Part shown: piece by piece, positions 12,066 to 23,695 of the stretch | Layout: each line of letters starts with the position of its first letter | Numbering within the stretch: position 1 is the stretch's first letter | Source of the DNA: Rhizophagus sp. LPA8_4_AMF | Taxonomy: Eukaryota; Glomeromycota; Glomeromycetes; Glomerales; Glomeraceae | Length of the DNA: 47,617 nt | Direction of reading: 5' to 3' | NCBI GenBank assembly: GCA_021464525.1 | Contig: JADRCO010000155.1 | Coordinates: forward strand, 1-47,617 | Program-made: the position numbers and the translations under genes | Notes under the pieces: model-generated | Databases searched by the model: none | The model's input: only the letters and a program-made list of their open reading frames with translations | Told to the model about the DNA's origin: nothing

Positions 12066-13048
12066 ATAATTACTCATGTATTAATTATTTGCTATACTAT
12101 AAAATCTCATTTGACGGATGATCCGGTTGATTATCATACAAATTTCAAAATGATTCATTCTCGGCATACTTTAAATTTGATAAATTTAGTTGTATCACAT
12201 TATTCATTTGGTGTTGTTTACATAAAATTTTCTATCAAATTCAACGATAATAAGAATATACTCAACAGTCGTAGCGTATTATGTATAATATTGTGTAAGA
12301 CAAAAAAGAAATTTGCTGCAAGAATAGCCATAGGCGTTAATTTATAAAATGCCACACCATGCAGCCAATCTCACAATATACAGTATAATCGGCCGCAAGC
12401 GAAACAATTCTATTTACTAATATCTTATTTTTATTTGATTCAGAGATTATTTAACAGTCATCAGTTAAGTCACAAGAAATGTCGATCACTAATTAAAAGT
12501 TTGTGCGACAAAAAATGGGTCTTGAAACCTTAGAAAACTTTTGTTCTCTAGGTTTTTACCACTTATTCCAACATTTATTTAATACTTACATTAGGTCTAA
12601 CTTCTCCTATTTTTTTGACTTTAACCCAGAGATTCAAGTTTGTATGAAAACTAAATATCTTTTTAAATACTTGAATAATGTAAATTTTTACGTAGAAACG
12701 AAAACATAAAAGGCAAGTACAATATTAATTTATTATCGCAAATTCAAGAATTTTACTTTTTTTACTAATTAGCCTATATTAATCTTGTAAAAATTACGTA
12801 AATAGGCTCCATTCTAACAGCATAAAAAGAATTTTTGACGTATTTTAATTAAATAATAAATAATCATTTTTCAAAATTTTAAATAAAAACATTTTAAAAG
12901 TTGGTTATAGTAAAAATAATTCAATAATTGACCGATTTTGATAAAAATTAATGTGGTATAGCTTGTGAAGTTACGTGCAAAATTTCAAGATATATTATTA
13001 TTTAAAACAACAAATTATCCGAGAAAATTTTCATACCTTGAACTGAAT

Positions 13049-13079
13049 AAATTGGGAATCTAACCATAATTCCCAATTT
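13049..13079. repeat. 11-bp perfect hairpin
   Basis: AAATTGGGAAT pairs with ATTCCCAATTT across a 9-base loop. It lies in gene-free DNA, about 90 bases before a direct repeat of CTTTCCATTTTTGAT (13169) and CCTTCCATTTTTGAT (13248). Confidence 0.6.
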
Positions 13080-14679
13080 GGATGAAAAAACTCGCAGATA
13101 ATTTTATGTAAGGTTAGTATGGGTGAAGCTAACGTTTTTTAAATTTTTTTCATCAGAAATAAAAGTCACTTTCCATTTTTGATTTAAAATTTTTCTCTAC
13201 GTAAGTAAATGCAAAAAAAACATTTTCAAAATAAAAATGGAAATCACCTTCCATTTTTGATCTGAATTTTGTATCTCTTTCATAAATCAAATTTGTTGGT
13301 TTTTCATCAAAAAATTCAAAGTTCTTCTTTTTTATTTAATAATACGAACATAAGTTACTAATAAAAACAATTGTGATAGGTAATTCTCATTTTGAAAAAA
13401 AAAAAAATAAAAGAAACTTTCAATTGAAAATATGAATATTCCTAAAAAAAAAAAATTTTATCTCATTTTAACTTAGTAGAAGTTTCAGTTTAAAATGATG
13501 AAAAAAAAGGTCATGTTAAATAAGATAATTGACTAGTCTAAAAATGAAGACGATAATAAATTTTTATAAGCTTTTAAAAGAAAAAAAATCAAATAAAAGA
13601 AAACTTTGGCAAAAGAACTTTTTTAATAAAAAACACATTTTTTGTTTGATAGAAACTAAATTCATTAATCAAAGATCTGGATCAGAATATATGGATGCAA
13701 TATTTAAGATGGGACCATACCATAAGTAAAGCAACATCATGGCAAAATCTGGATATCGCATACTTTGATCGATTTCCGTTAAAGCAGATGAAAAGGTAAT
13801 TAAAGAATATGAGAAGAAAATAGAACTACGTTGCGAAATATCTCATTGATATTTAAATTTACTTAGTTTACGCTTATTTTTAATGATTGATTGTAAAAAC
13901 TGATATTTATTACCAATATCTGATATTACCAAAAGAAATAAATCATGTGGTTTTATAATGATAGAGCCTTTTAATATAGCTCCCCCCGATAAATCATCTA
14001 TAATTATGATAATTTTAATAAATTTAAAGAATTAATATTTTGTTCATGCTAACGCTCATTTCCAGAATATTATTTGTGTGCATAATTGCATGTATGATTT
14101 AAGCCGAAGCAATAGGTTGCTGCTAATACTAAAATATAATAATATGAAATCGAATAAAATTAATTCAAGTTGAACATTAATAGGTTTCGTCAATCTAACA
14201 ATGCATACGACACTCATTATACTGTCAGATTTTGACGTTAAGATTCGATCAATTAAAAGCATTTCTTTCTCTTTCTAGGTAAATTAAACGTGCAGATTCT
14301 TTATTTTATTCTTTAAACTGAATATAACTAATTATTACAGCATAATTAAAAATTAAATCTCTCCCTCTCTAAAGCGAGGGAAATCAATATGAAAATATTC
14401 AAACTCTTTGGTTTACAAAATTTTATCTATAAAAAGACAAGACGATCTCGCATCTCATACCAAAAAATGATATTAAGTTTCCAACTAATTAATTGTCAAT
14501 TCTAATTGCCTTGCGATTCAAATTTTAATTTGATTTTATTTTTAATCTTAATAGTAATACGCCTCGGAAAAGTCAACTGAAAAGTATGGCTTAAATCTTT
14601 AACTACAAAATGGTACAAACAAAATAATTGAATTAGGCGTGATGCACGCAGAAATCAAATAAAAAGTTAATGAACTATT

Positions 14680-14830
14680 AGCTTTAATTTCGGCCGATAT
14701 TATAATTTGGCTAGAATTAAAGCATCCGGGTCGATCCGGTCAAACTCAAATTTATGTCCCGAGCGGTCGATCACGCGGGTTATGAGCCATAATACCGACT
14801 CGATTTAAAAGTCGAGTCGGGTCAAATTAA
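14680..14830. repeat. palindromic GC-richer patch
   Basis: GCTTTAATTTCGGCC faces GGCTAGAATTAAAGC, making a palindrome of about 50 bp. It is followed by CCGGGTCGATCCGG and a perfect 9-bp stem CCGACTCGA/TCGAGTCGG (14795-14803 and 14812-14820). The patch stands out from the AT-rich surroundings and looks like one or two small degraded elements. Confidence 0.5.
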
Positions 14831-15792
14831 CCCAGGCTGGAATGTTTTATAGTTAAATTAAAGAAGAAAAAAGATAAATAATTCACATTATGCAATAATA
14901 ACAAATATTATGATGGGCGTTCATATTTACGAAAACATGTAATCATTATTATTACTTATTTTCTATTGTTCTTTAGATAACGAAATGCCAAGTATTTGCT
15001 ATCAAATATGTAGTACCCAAGTTTATATGCAGATAAGAAAAAATGGAAATTCGTTAAACTTCCCATTAAGTTGTTTAACATATGAAGTCTTTAAATAAAT
15101 AGTCTTTGTAAATTTCTCATCGGAATGCATTACAGATATAATCCGTTCATTTAGTTCATCTAATGGTAACCGTGTAACTTTCCAAATTCGTATTTTCATT
15201 TTTTTTGTTACGCAATAATACGCGCGATTAGCGCATTTTATTGTAAAATGTACTTAAGGACCGTCTAAGTTTAATTGGATTAGTTTAATTTATGTATTGG
15301 GCTTTGATAGAAGAAAAATTTCATTGTTTAAATGGCTGTTGGCTGAAGTCCTGAACTTTAATTCGATTTCATTTAAACATGAAACCTTACAAGAACTCCG
15401 AATAATAGCTGATCTATTTATGTATCGTATGTTACTTTCATATGTGCTTTTCGGGATAAGTGTTAAAATAAATTCTCGGTGTAGCTTTCTTATTACAGCA
15501 TCTGTACTTCAAAATATGATACGATTAATTCCGCCACTTTTGAATTTATTTATTCTATTAATATCATTATATTATGTTTATTGAAACCTAAAGTTTAGTT
15601 TATGAATAAAATCATAGAAAGAATACTGAACTTTAAAAGGAAAACGCCAAAGGGATGGCAAAAAAAAAAAATTATTCGGAAGAAATAGGGAGCAAACTTT
15701 TTACGCCCACTTAATTTGTTTCTAAAACATTGTACATATAATAAATTATTCAATGACATACTAATGTTTAACATAATCATTTACGTAATATT

Positions 15793-15802
15793 TATATAAA
15801 TA
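15793..15802 (+). promoter_or_regulatory. TATA box of the 15918 gene
   Basis: TATATAAATA lies 116 bases upstream of the ATG and matches the TATAWAWR consensus. Confidence 0.55.
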
Positions 15803-15917
15803 CCCTCAATTCATTTTTCAATCTTGTCATTTAAGAAAAATATTGTTTTAAAATTTTTCTTAATAAATAAAAATAACAATATTTGTTTTCTCTTTATAAT
15901 ACGATTAAGATTTAAAC

Positions 15918-16511
15918 ATGAACACATATTATAGGAAAGATCAATTTTCTGAAAATTTTCAAACTATCATGACTAATAACATCACACCTCAAATTAATCT
16001 TGAGCAAGTCGCAATCGATTCGCGTATGAATATTCCTCACGTGGCTGTGGAAAATGCTAACATTCATTCACAAAACCAACATTATGAGAATCCTGCATCC
16101 TATGCGATAATGACTCGAATCCCACATCCATTAGTAAATATGACCGTCGTAAATCCGCCACCTGATAATTTTCTTATAGATCTCCATCATCATATCGCAT
16201 TTTTTTATCAACCGCCAAATGATCTTTATAATTATTGCATTAAGTGTAAAGAAATCTCATTTGACACTGTTAATAACTTCAAAGAAAATGAATCCATTTT
16301 CTTTTATAAACGACAAAGTTGCAATCGGATTTATCAAATAGTTTGTGAGAAAGTTTCTCCTTCTTTAATTATTGATTTCTTGAACAAAACAATTTACGGC
16401 ATCGAAATTGAACAGAATGTTGGATATGAACAGTTATCCATTACATTCGATCAAAAAGAAAATCTCAAACTTCATTTAAAGCAACATCTAGATCGATACT
16501 TATTAGATTAA
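15918..16511 (+). CDS. uncharacterised 197-aa protein, multi-copy family
   Basis: The gene is a single uninterrupted exon with a TATA box upstream and AATAAATAAAG (about 16678) downstream as a candidate polyadenylation region. No known domain is recognised. The N-terminal 75 residues are rich in N, Q, H and P and look disordered. The C-terminal half is better ordered: a histidine run (LHHHIAFF, near 88-95), a CIKC pair (near 108-111) and a region around IYQIVCEKVSPSLIIDFLNK, the part preserved in the relic at 1065-1178. There is no signal peptide or membrane segment. A lineage-specific family is the best description. The single CxxC could be half of a metal site, but nothing else supports that. 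Confidence 0.7.
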   Translation: MNTYYRKDQFSENFQTIMTNNITPQINLEQVAIDSRMNIPHVAVENANIHSQNQHYENPASYAIMTRIPHPLVNMTVVNPPPDNFLIDLHHHIAFFYQPPNDLYNYCIKCKEISFDTVNNFKENESIFFYKRQSCNRIYQIVCEKVSPSLIIDFLNKTIYGIEIEQNVGYEQLSITFDQKENLKLHLKQHLDRYLLD

Positions 16512-16820
16512 TTATATATTTAAGATTATACGGAAGAAAGATAGATTTCACTTACTTCATTATGTCCAAAATAAATCGAGTTTAAATAGTATTATATGGT
16601 AAAAATAGAATTTGTATTGCTGTAGACTGAACTTCAGTTCTAGACTGAACTTTTCAATACAGTACATAACTTGTATAAATAAATAAAGATAAATTAAATA
16701 AATTGGAAAGCCGAATTTCTAATTTAATAATTAAATTTAAGCCAAATTTCTTATTTACGATTATTGATTATTTTATTCTATGTAATGTCGGCGTTTGTCA
16801 CTAATTTTAATATATTAGTA

Positions 16821-17257
16821 ATTATTGGCGTTTTCAGGATCATTTTTACAAAAAGAACACACTGAACACACCGAACACACTGTGTTCACATAAAAAAAAT
16901 TATGCAAACTTGAAGTACGCATACATTGTTTTATATAAAAACTATTTTATCATTTTTTAGATATGAAAAAAATTGGAAATGTGAAAATTTTTACCGAACA
17001 CACCAAACACAACCGAACACAAGTGAATACAAGCTAATACACGTGAATACATATATGTGAATATTATAATTTTTATACATTTTTTTAAGCACACTACCTA
17101 AAAATACATTACTAAAGTCTTATTTTTTGTTTTACAAAGGAAAAATTTTTTTTCTCAATTTTAATTGGTGTTCGGTTTGTGTTCTGTATGATGGTATGTG
17201 TTCAGTGTGTTCGATTTGAGAAATGATCGACACACCATTTCTGAAAACGGCAATAAT
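16821..17257. mobile_element. foldback element with GAACACAC tandem arms
   Basis: The outer ends are inverted: ATTATTGGCGTTTTCAGGATC on the left, and reverse-complemented ATTATTGCCGTTTTCAGAAAT on the right. Inside, GAACACACT/GAACACACC units repeat in tandem at 16853-16881 and, diverged, at 16995-17051; the inverted arm is at 17164-17213. No ORF is supported inside. The outermost terminus is shared with the element at 31866-32048, so the two belong to one superfamily with different interiors. Confidence 0.7.
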
Positions 17258-18523
17258 ACCGACGGAATATACTGTATCTTCAGCCCGAATTACATACTAT
17301 AACGGCGTTTAGAATGTCTTGCATAAATTAAAAGCTTTAATCCAAATCATAATATATGTGGGATAATTCAATATTTGTTTAATATTTAAATGATTTTTAA
17401 ATGTGAATAAGAAGTTGTTCAGTACTTATTATATAAGCTGAATTTAATTATTAATACATATTTTTGTAAATGATTTTAATTTCGTTTGATTTGCTAATAT
17501 AAATTAAATGGAATGTCTTAAATTTGTTTAATATATTTGATACTATTAGTAGTGACAAATTTAAGTTTGATGCGATTTCTTCCAACATTCTGACTTTCCG
17601 GAAGTTAATTGGTTTAGAATGTTAATATGAACATTGATAGATGTCGAAAAAAATTAGGATTTAATTGTTCTCTTAATAAAATGTTAAAATGTTAAAAGAT
17701 GAATAGATTTATAACGCTGTTTGAAACCTAATATCCTCTGTTGAGCCATCAATTTTAAATTGAGCGATAAATTTATTCCGAACTTTTATTTTTTTTTTGC
17801 TTAAATTTATGCATAAACTAATAAACATGATGATCATTCTATTTTAATATTTATTTAACCTAAAATTTTGTTGATTTTGTGCATAAAAATCATCACTGTG
17901 CATAAATACGATATTATTCTTAAAAAAGAATCACGTTCTATACATACAAATGCATTATTTATTAAAAAGACTATTAATGTTTCTTTGTTTTTACCTAAAG
18001 CTTTAGAAATTGTGGTGCAGATTTCAATAATAATTAAATACAATTGTAAGTTCGATATCTGTGTTTTATATGTTGAAATTCTATTTTAAAGCATTTCCTA
18101 AATTGGCTTGGAGGTTGAAGACGTACTTTTTTTATCATTCATTTCGTTATTTCATCATGATGATATTGAATTTAATTATTAAATTATTTTACAAGGAGCC
18201 CAGATTTTTTAGCGGTGTTTTTTACTTTCTGATGAAATTAAAAATTTCCGCATCCGCATAACGCGAGAGTTATAAATATACTCGAACAAGTATATAAATC
18301 GGTATTATTTTATACACTTTATATTTCTAACATACGTCAGCAATTTTATATATATTATACAGTATATATAGTCGGACATTTCGAGTTTCAAATTACGACA
18401 TGTGATCTCATAATTCTGGCCGGCATCATAAGTTTTGCCTGAATTATAACCTTAATTGACTGTCATTTATATTATTATAATCTTATTTTCCAAAACGTTT
18501 TTCATACAGTACTATCGAAATAT
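17258..18523. other. AT-rich stretch without supported genes
   Basis: Short overlapping ORFs on both strands around 17855-18261 have no recognisable motif and mirror one another, as expected of AT-rich noncoding DNA. A GGCCGG-centred small foldback lies at about 18410-18450. Confidence 0.5.
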
Positions 18524-20163
18524 CAAAATGATCAAGCTTTTCAAAAAAAAAACTAACAAATATATGAATTTATTTACCTTCCAGCTGTACAATCTCAAAG
18601 AATGAATATCAAGAAAATTCAACTCTTAAGATCTAAGAGAACAAAGGAGGACCATAAAGCAAAAATTTTTACAAAAAAATGAATGTGCTTCAGTTCTTCC
18701 TCTTTCTTAAAACTTACCATTTTAAAGTCTTTGGAGAAATAAGTTTGTTTGCTTTTCCGACACAATCAACTGATGGACTCGTACAGTGATTTCTGTACGA
18801 ATTAGATGCATTTCTTCTGCGCGTAAAGTATCTTTTATGCTAACATTTTCTATCATGAAACCATTATTACTTCCTCTAGTCAACAGATTGAGAAGCAATA
18901 TAAATGAATGGTAGTTGTTCCATTTATTTTTTCTTTAAAAATCATATTTTGTACAAGCAAGAAGCTTTTTTCAAAGTAAAAGCATTTTTTATTATTATGA
19001 TAATAAAAAGATATTTACAAATTATTTTTTGTGATCGATATTTTTTAAAAAAATCAACCGTTTTTATTGTTTAAGTAATTTTTTTAAAAAAAATTCGTTA
19101 AAGCGGGCAGGAAAAAATTTTTTTTTCGTTGTTAAAATATTTGATTAAACGCAAAAGAGAGTTATTTTATAAAAAAAAAAAATTCTTTTTTTTAGTTTGT
19201 AAAGTAAATAAACAATTAATTGGAATATAGTATATTTTCAAAAGTAAATCAAAAAGACTTATCAATATCACAGTTTTTTTTTCTTGTATAAATTTATACA
19301 AAAGCGTAAATATACATATTATATAATACATATTGTACAACTTTATACAGCAACTAACTAAAAAAGAGGTATTTTCTTTTGGTGGCTACCTAAATTTGAT
19401 AAGATTATATGGCTTTCAACTCTCAATACATAATGCTTACTATATATAAAATTATGTTTAAAACTATTCATATTGCCTATATAAGAATTTTTTTGATTCT
19501 CCTTCGACTCGTCTCATTTTTTGATATTCAGACTAAAATATAGATTGTATGATAGTAGCAAATCTACCCTTTGTGCTATAAAGAACCGTATATATATATA
19601 TAAATTGACAAATCTTCATGTAGTCTATTAAGCTACTGCGGAATTTATTAAGGACAATAAAAACATCAATTGAATTCGTTATAGTTTATTGCACAATAAT
19701 TTCACTTAATGTTAAACTAATTTTCTCCTAACATTTACATTTGCTCAATTTTAAAATGTATAAATAAGTTATAATAAACCGAATAAATTGAATAAATTAA
19801 AAGATGAAATATTTCCATCATTTGAAGAATGAAGCTGGAAAAAAACTACAAACTACAATTTGCTTACTTCCAGCCACGTTTTACCTAGGAGGTGCATAGA
19901 TTTAGCAAGATGATGACTTTCGGCTTCACAGCGATTCTCGTCATGAAGAACTTTTTCACAGGTTTCACGGGCGATGGAAGATATTTCTGACTTCGAAAGC
20001 TTCCAAACTATTTTATTGATCTAGATTACCAATCGTATATTTAGTTACGAAAAAGTTTTAACTTTATTTTTTAGATGATAATATGGCTTTTACATTACCT
20101 CTTCCAAATTAGGTCTATTCTTGGTTAGACTCATTAGGTATCCTAAGCTAAAGTTTAAAAAGA
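18524..20163. repeat. segmental duplication, copy A
   Basis: This stretch aligns in the same orientation with 23345-25545. It covers a decayed SHOCT-like fragment near 18575-18650, about 1.2 kb of noncoding DNA, the last DnaJ exon and the end of exon 4. Shared landmarks include CTTAAAACTTACCATTT, CACTGATGGACTCGTAC-like text and AATAATTTCACTTAATGTTAA. Copy A is shorter because it lacks three blocks present in copy B. Confidence 0.8.
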
Positions 20164-21147
20164 ACCCAAAATGCTCCTTAAGAGAGTTAAAATATTTATT
20201 GTCTACTGTGGAAGATCTATATAGATAGGCTTCTGCCTCATCAATGTAGATTTTGCCTAAATAAGATAGAAGCTTTTTACCATTAGGTTCATCAGAAAGT
20301 TTTTTAGCTTCTTCATAGAGGCTCATTTCAAATTGTGAAGATTCGTCTTGCTCTGGGAATCGAAATAACTTATCTTGTAGATAACGAACAATGCTGGACA
20401 CGCGAATGGCATGACGGCGTTCTTTCTGCAAAGTTGAGGCTAAATTTTTTAACTCATTGTTGTCCATAAATGAATGCAACCAAAGGCCAATTTCTAAGTT
20501 GCCAATGTAGGGTTTCCATAATTCTCCTCCTACGTATGGGTTGAATGATGCTTTACCTTCAAAAGCTATATAGAATTAAATAATATTATATAGGTTAAGA
20601 GAAGTAGGAAATTATCATTAAAAAATTCAAATTTTACAATTATTTATTGTTCCGTAGTTATCATAAAGAAAACGGCTACTATCATCAGCGAGGATTTGGT
20701 ATGCTTTCGATATTTTTCCCCACTGGCATTAAGAACATTTTGTTAATATGCAAATATATAGAGCTAATAAAACCTGGTGTGTGGTTTTACCTCTTCGAGT
20801 TCAATGCCGCTATTCTTGTCCGGATGATACTTCATCGCAAGTTTCCTATAGCTTGAACTAATCTCAGCTTTGGTCGCGTTGGGTTTTAGCTTGAGGATTT
20901 CATATAAATCCATTTCCATTGGTTTGTTGATAACAGCTAATACGTTATGAAAATTAGCAAATATACGTGATAAAATATTGGGGAATTACATTTTTTGATT
21001 ATTTTTACCAAGAATAGGTTCAGTTTTCTTTGAATCGTCTGTCCATTCGTTTAGTAATGACATTCGGCGTTTATCATATTCGTTCTCGTTGATTTCACCG
21101 TTCTCTAGTTGACGCTTGTTCTCTCTCAATTTTTTATGAAGATCCAT
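19853..21147 (-). CDS. DnaJ (Hsp40) protein with X domain, 5 exons
   Basis: Exons are 21147-21009, 20936-20791, 20722-20638, 20565-20099 and 20020-19853; all introns are GT-AG and the sum is 1005 bases (334 aa). Residues 1-46 form a SHOCT-like module ([19 protein letters not shown]). The J domain spans about 55-118, with the HPD triad at 84-86 ([10 protein letters not shown]) and a closing [14 protein letters not shown] and LYDNYG. From about 125 ([14 protein letters not shown]) the protein matches the fungal DnaJ-X domain of Caj1/Djp1-type co-chaperones, ending with [19 protein letters not shown] and [10 protein letters not shown]. It should stimulate Hsp70 ATPase; yeast relatives act in peroxisomal import or at the plasma membrane. 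No zinc finger or signal peptide is seen. It is head-to-head with the 22336 gene, whose first exon encodes a similar module. Confidence 0.88.
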
Positions 21148-22171
21148 TTTCTAGTTTTTTAGTTACAAGATGTTATTTTGATGTTTTATAAGGAATCATC
21201 ATGGAGATATCAATGTGATTATTGCAAATAGTAAAATAACCATTTAACCAGATTTAGAATAGAATAAAATCATTGTGTGATTATCAATGAATTATACTAT
21301 GATTATTTAATTTATTCTATGACTATGACTATGGTATATTCTGTAGTAAATTCAGTATGGTAATAATTCGTATTTCAGTTATCATAAATATCATTCTAAC
21401 GTAGTATAATATTATAAACTTTCAATGATTGTCGTGGTTAAGATAATCTGGACATGCTGTAAGCTATATACACGTAAATATACAACTTAAATTTACTTTA
21501 AAAAGGAAAAAGTAAAATAAAATAAATGAATTTCAGATATTAACGAAATAGATGCTATTCTTTTGAGACTTTGTTTTGGTACAACTGTAAGTTATAAAAA
21601 AAATTTCTTTTGATTCAAAATTGAATATAGTGATATACAGTATAATGGAAATTTTAGCTTTAAAATAAAGTATGAAAATTATGAAAAGCGAGATTTAAGA
21701 AGTTGCAATTAGAGAATCCGAATTAACTAATTTAAATAATAAGGATTTAGACTCACTTTAAAATAAAATGCTTTAAATCTAGTATGAATCATGTTTAATA
21801 TCATATACACATACTACTTTTTTCACGAGACATTAAGTAAATTTTTAACATATCAAAATGAAGAATCTCATATTTGTTATTATCAAATCTTTCTCTGCTA
21901 TAATTTCATTGATCCCAAACCAAATATTATCCAATAATGTTGTAAGAAGTTTCATATTTTCATGTGTATGACGTATCATGCATGTACGTTTGATATAATG
22001 ATATATAGATTTGTTATAGAACCATATCCCAATTGATCATACTCAAAACTTATTATAAACAAACTAGCGTTATATCTTAGAAAATAGTTGATGGTATCAA
22101 TAAATAGGCACTTACCGATGTACTGTAAGTACCATAGATATTTTTGCTTTTTTCAACGATAGTAATCTATG

Positions 22172-22180
22172 TATATATAT
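22172..22180 (+). promoter_or_regulatory. TATA box of the 22336 gene
   Basis: TATATATAT lies 156 bases before the ATG, leaving a leader that would contain the hairpin at 22229-22292. Confidence 0.5.
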
Positions 22181-22228
22181 TGTAGAGAAGTACAAAATAC
22201 AAATAAAATAATTGCTCAAGTGCTTTGT

Positions 22229-22292
22229 AGTGAAACAGAGTTTCGTTTAATGCCAAACAGATTCATTTAATGGATTAAAACTCTATTTCACT
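22229..22292. repeat. 15-bp hairpin in the 5' leader of the 22336 gene
   Basis: AGTGAAACAGAGTTT pairs with AAACTCTATTTCACT with one mismatch across a 34-base loop. It ends 43 bases before the start codon, so it could form in the mRNA leader. Alternatively it is the remnant of a tiny inverted-repeat element. Confidence 0.6.
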
Positions 22293-22335
22293 CACATACA
22301 ATAAATATTATCATACGCAAAGAAAGAGAAATAAT

Positions 22336-22683
22336 ATGACAAGTGGTACAGATCTCATCTCCAGGCTTCATGTCCTCAAGGAAGCTTATGAAGAGGAGTT
22401 GATAACAAAAGACGAATATGATGAATTTCGTCTTAAAGAACTAGATAATTGGTCCGAAAGTGAGTTAAAAAATAAAAAATATTTTTTATTTGTAGTTTTC
22501 AATACTTTTTAATTAAGTTTTGTGAATTATATTTATGTATTAGGTCGAGAAGAAGAGAAATCATACTGGGAATCGTTATGGGACAAAGCAAGCAGATTTG
22601 GCAGTAGCATCTTAAAAGACATGATTGGGTACATTATTGAAGAGCTATTATTAGAAAGTGGAAAGAAATATATTAATAGCTAA
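22336..22683 (+). CDS. small SHOCT-like module protein, 2 exons
   Basis: Exons 22336-22459 and 22544-22683 join across an 84-base GTGAGT...TAG intron and encode 87 residues. Residues 7-37 (LISRLHVLKEAYEEELITKD, then EYDEFRLKELDNW) resemble SHOCT-type short motifs with a G/L-I-T/N-x-x-E-Y/F core. The C-terminal half (REEEKSYWESLWDKASRFG, then an amphipathic helix around DMIGYIIEELLLESGKK) has no recognised domain. The module and the intron position just after it match the first exon of the divergent DnaJ gene. The length is too small for an enzyme; a binding or oligomerisation role is plausible but unproven. Confidence 0.7.
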
Positions 22684-23327
22684 TATTCAGTTATTTATTA
22701 TTATAAGCGTCTACTCATACCCCCAGGTAAGATTTCTGTGATCACGTGCAACAAATCATCTTTATAAATTATTGTCCTAAGATTTCCCTAAAATATAAAT
22801 ATTTGCTAATATGTGTCACTGTCCTAACTGGGGCTTTAATTGCTTAGACTTATAACATCTTGAAAGACTTGAAGGAAGAAATATTTCTATTTGAGAATAC
22901 GACAAATCATTAATCTTTTAAAATTTGAAGAACTAATTAATTTTGATTAAGTGTAAGAAATATTAAAAAAATTCTTTACTTTTGATTATTAGTATTTCTA
23001 ATTTAAGTTAATTGTTATCAATTAACTGATTCAAAAATTTAAAGCAATTTTCATCTATAGGAGAAAGTAGGAATTATTTTACCTACCTTAATTTTCATTA
23101 GTTGTTATTATCCTTTTCAATTATTCAATATGGTAAACATGCAAAAATCTATAAAATTTGACTACATTAATTCGTGAAAAATTAAAATGATTTATTATTA
23201 TTATTTTGATGTAGATAGTGTACGTTACATTTATTGCTGTTGACAAATCAGCTTAGTCTTCTATTACTAAAAAATCTATATATATACAACACAAATAAAA
23301 TAAATACAAAATATTAGGAAAAAGAAC
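22684..23327. other. intergenic, nothing recognised
   Basis: AT-rich sequence between the small gene and the second duplication copy. A CACGTG site occurs at about 22743. I see no exon or repeat. Confidence 0.5.
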
Positions 23328-23393
23328 TTGAATGAAAACAAAATAAAAATCAGCCAAGCTTTTCAAAAAAAAAAAAAAATAACAAATATATAC

Positions 23394-23480
23394 CCTCTCC
23401 GGCTGTATAATCTCAAAGAAGCTTATCATGATCTTTCTATTAAAAAGGGTTTAATGAATATCAAGAAAATTCGACTCGTA
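23394..23480 (+). pseudogene. decayed SHOCT-like module
   Basis: The frame reads LYNLKEAYHDLSIKKGLMN and matches the small gene at the DNA level (CTCAA.GAAGCTTAT, 14 of 15 bases) before diverging. In duplication copy A the corresponding site near 18590 has lost about 40 bases. The open frame continues to 23522 but has no promoter or recognisable C-terminus, so I treat it as a relic. Confidence 0.4.
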
Positions 23481-23580
23481 AGATTTAATAAAAAGAACAA
23501 AGGAGAACCAATTTCCTCTTAAAGCAAATTTACAAAAAGAAAGGAATGTGCTTCTTTCACTTCTTAAAACTTACCATTTA

Positions 23581-23695
23581 TCATTTCACCGATAATTATT
23601 TGACCGACGATCATTAACCGACAGGTACATTATCTGTTATATCGACAAGTCGGCCAAATGATTGTCGGTTAGTAAAAATGAATTGAATGCGACCC
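23581..23695. mobile_element. complete small MITE inserted in copy B
   Basis: The element starts TCATTTCACCGATAATTA and ends AATGCGACCC. It carries subterminal inverted ACCGACnATCATT repeats (near 23604 and 23661). Comparison with copy A, which reads CTTACCATTTTAAAG without interruption, gives the boundaries directly and shows TTTA on both sides (23577-23580 and 23697-23700) as the likely target-site duplication. Confidence 0.75.

Larger units (their letters stand above)
6800..15780. other. 9-kb gene-poor stretch with inverted repeats
   Basis: The ORFs here are short, lysine/phenylalanine-rich products of AT-rich DNA with no recognisable motif, and I annotate none. Structured sequence consists of a 27-bp-armed inverted repeat (9894-10308), CCCGGG words at 10372-10430, nested palindromes (11406-11472), small hairpins (12032-12065, 13049-13079), a repeated 17-mer (13167 and 13249), and a GC-richer palindromic patch (14680-14830). 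Confidence 0.6.
21148..22335. other. divergent intergenic region
   Basis: This 1.2-kb gap lies between two divergently transcribed genes. It holds a TATA element for the plus-strand gene (22172-22180) and a 15-bp hairpin (22229-22292). No TATA box is evident for the DnaJ gene, and no further exon is seen. Confidence 0.6.

Noticed and set aside
13529-13729. 66-codon lysine-rich plus-strand ORF
   Set aside because: Composition reflects A-rich DNA; there is no promoter, motif or homologous copy in the window.
16853-17051. GAACACAC units as a CRISPR-like array
   Set aside because: Units are 9-10 bases, directly tandem and degenerate, without spacers, and lie inside a foldback element of a eukaryotic genome.
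17855-18261. Overlapping ORFs on both strands (62, 73 and 66 codons)
   Set aside because: They mirror one another on opposite strands, are F/I/K/L-rich and show no domain.
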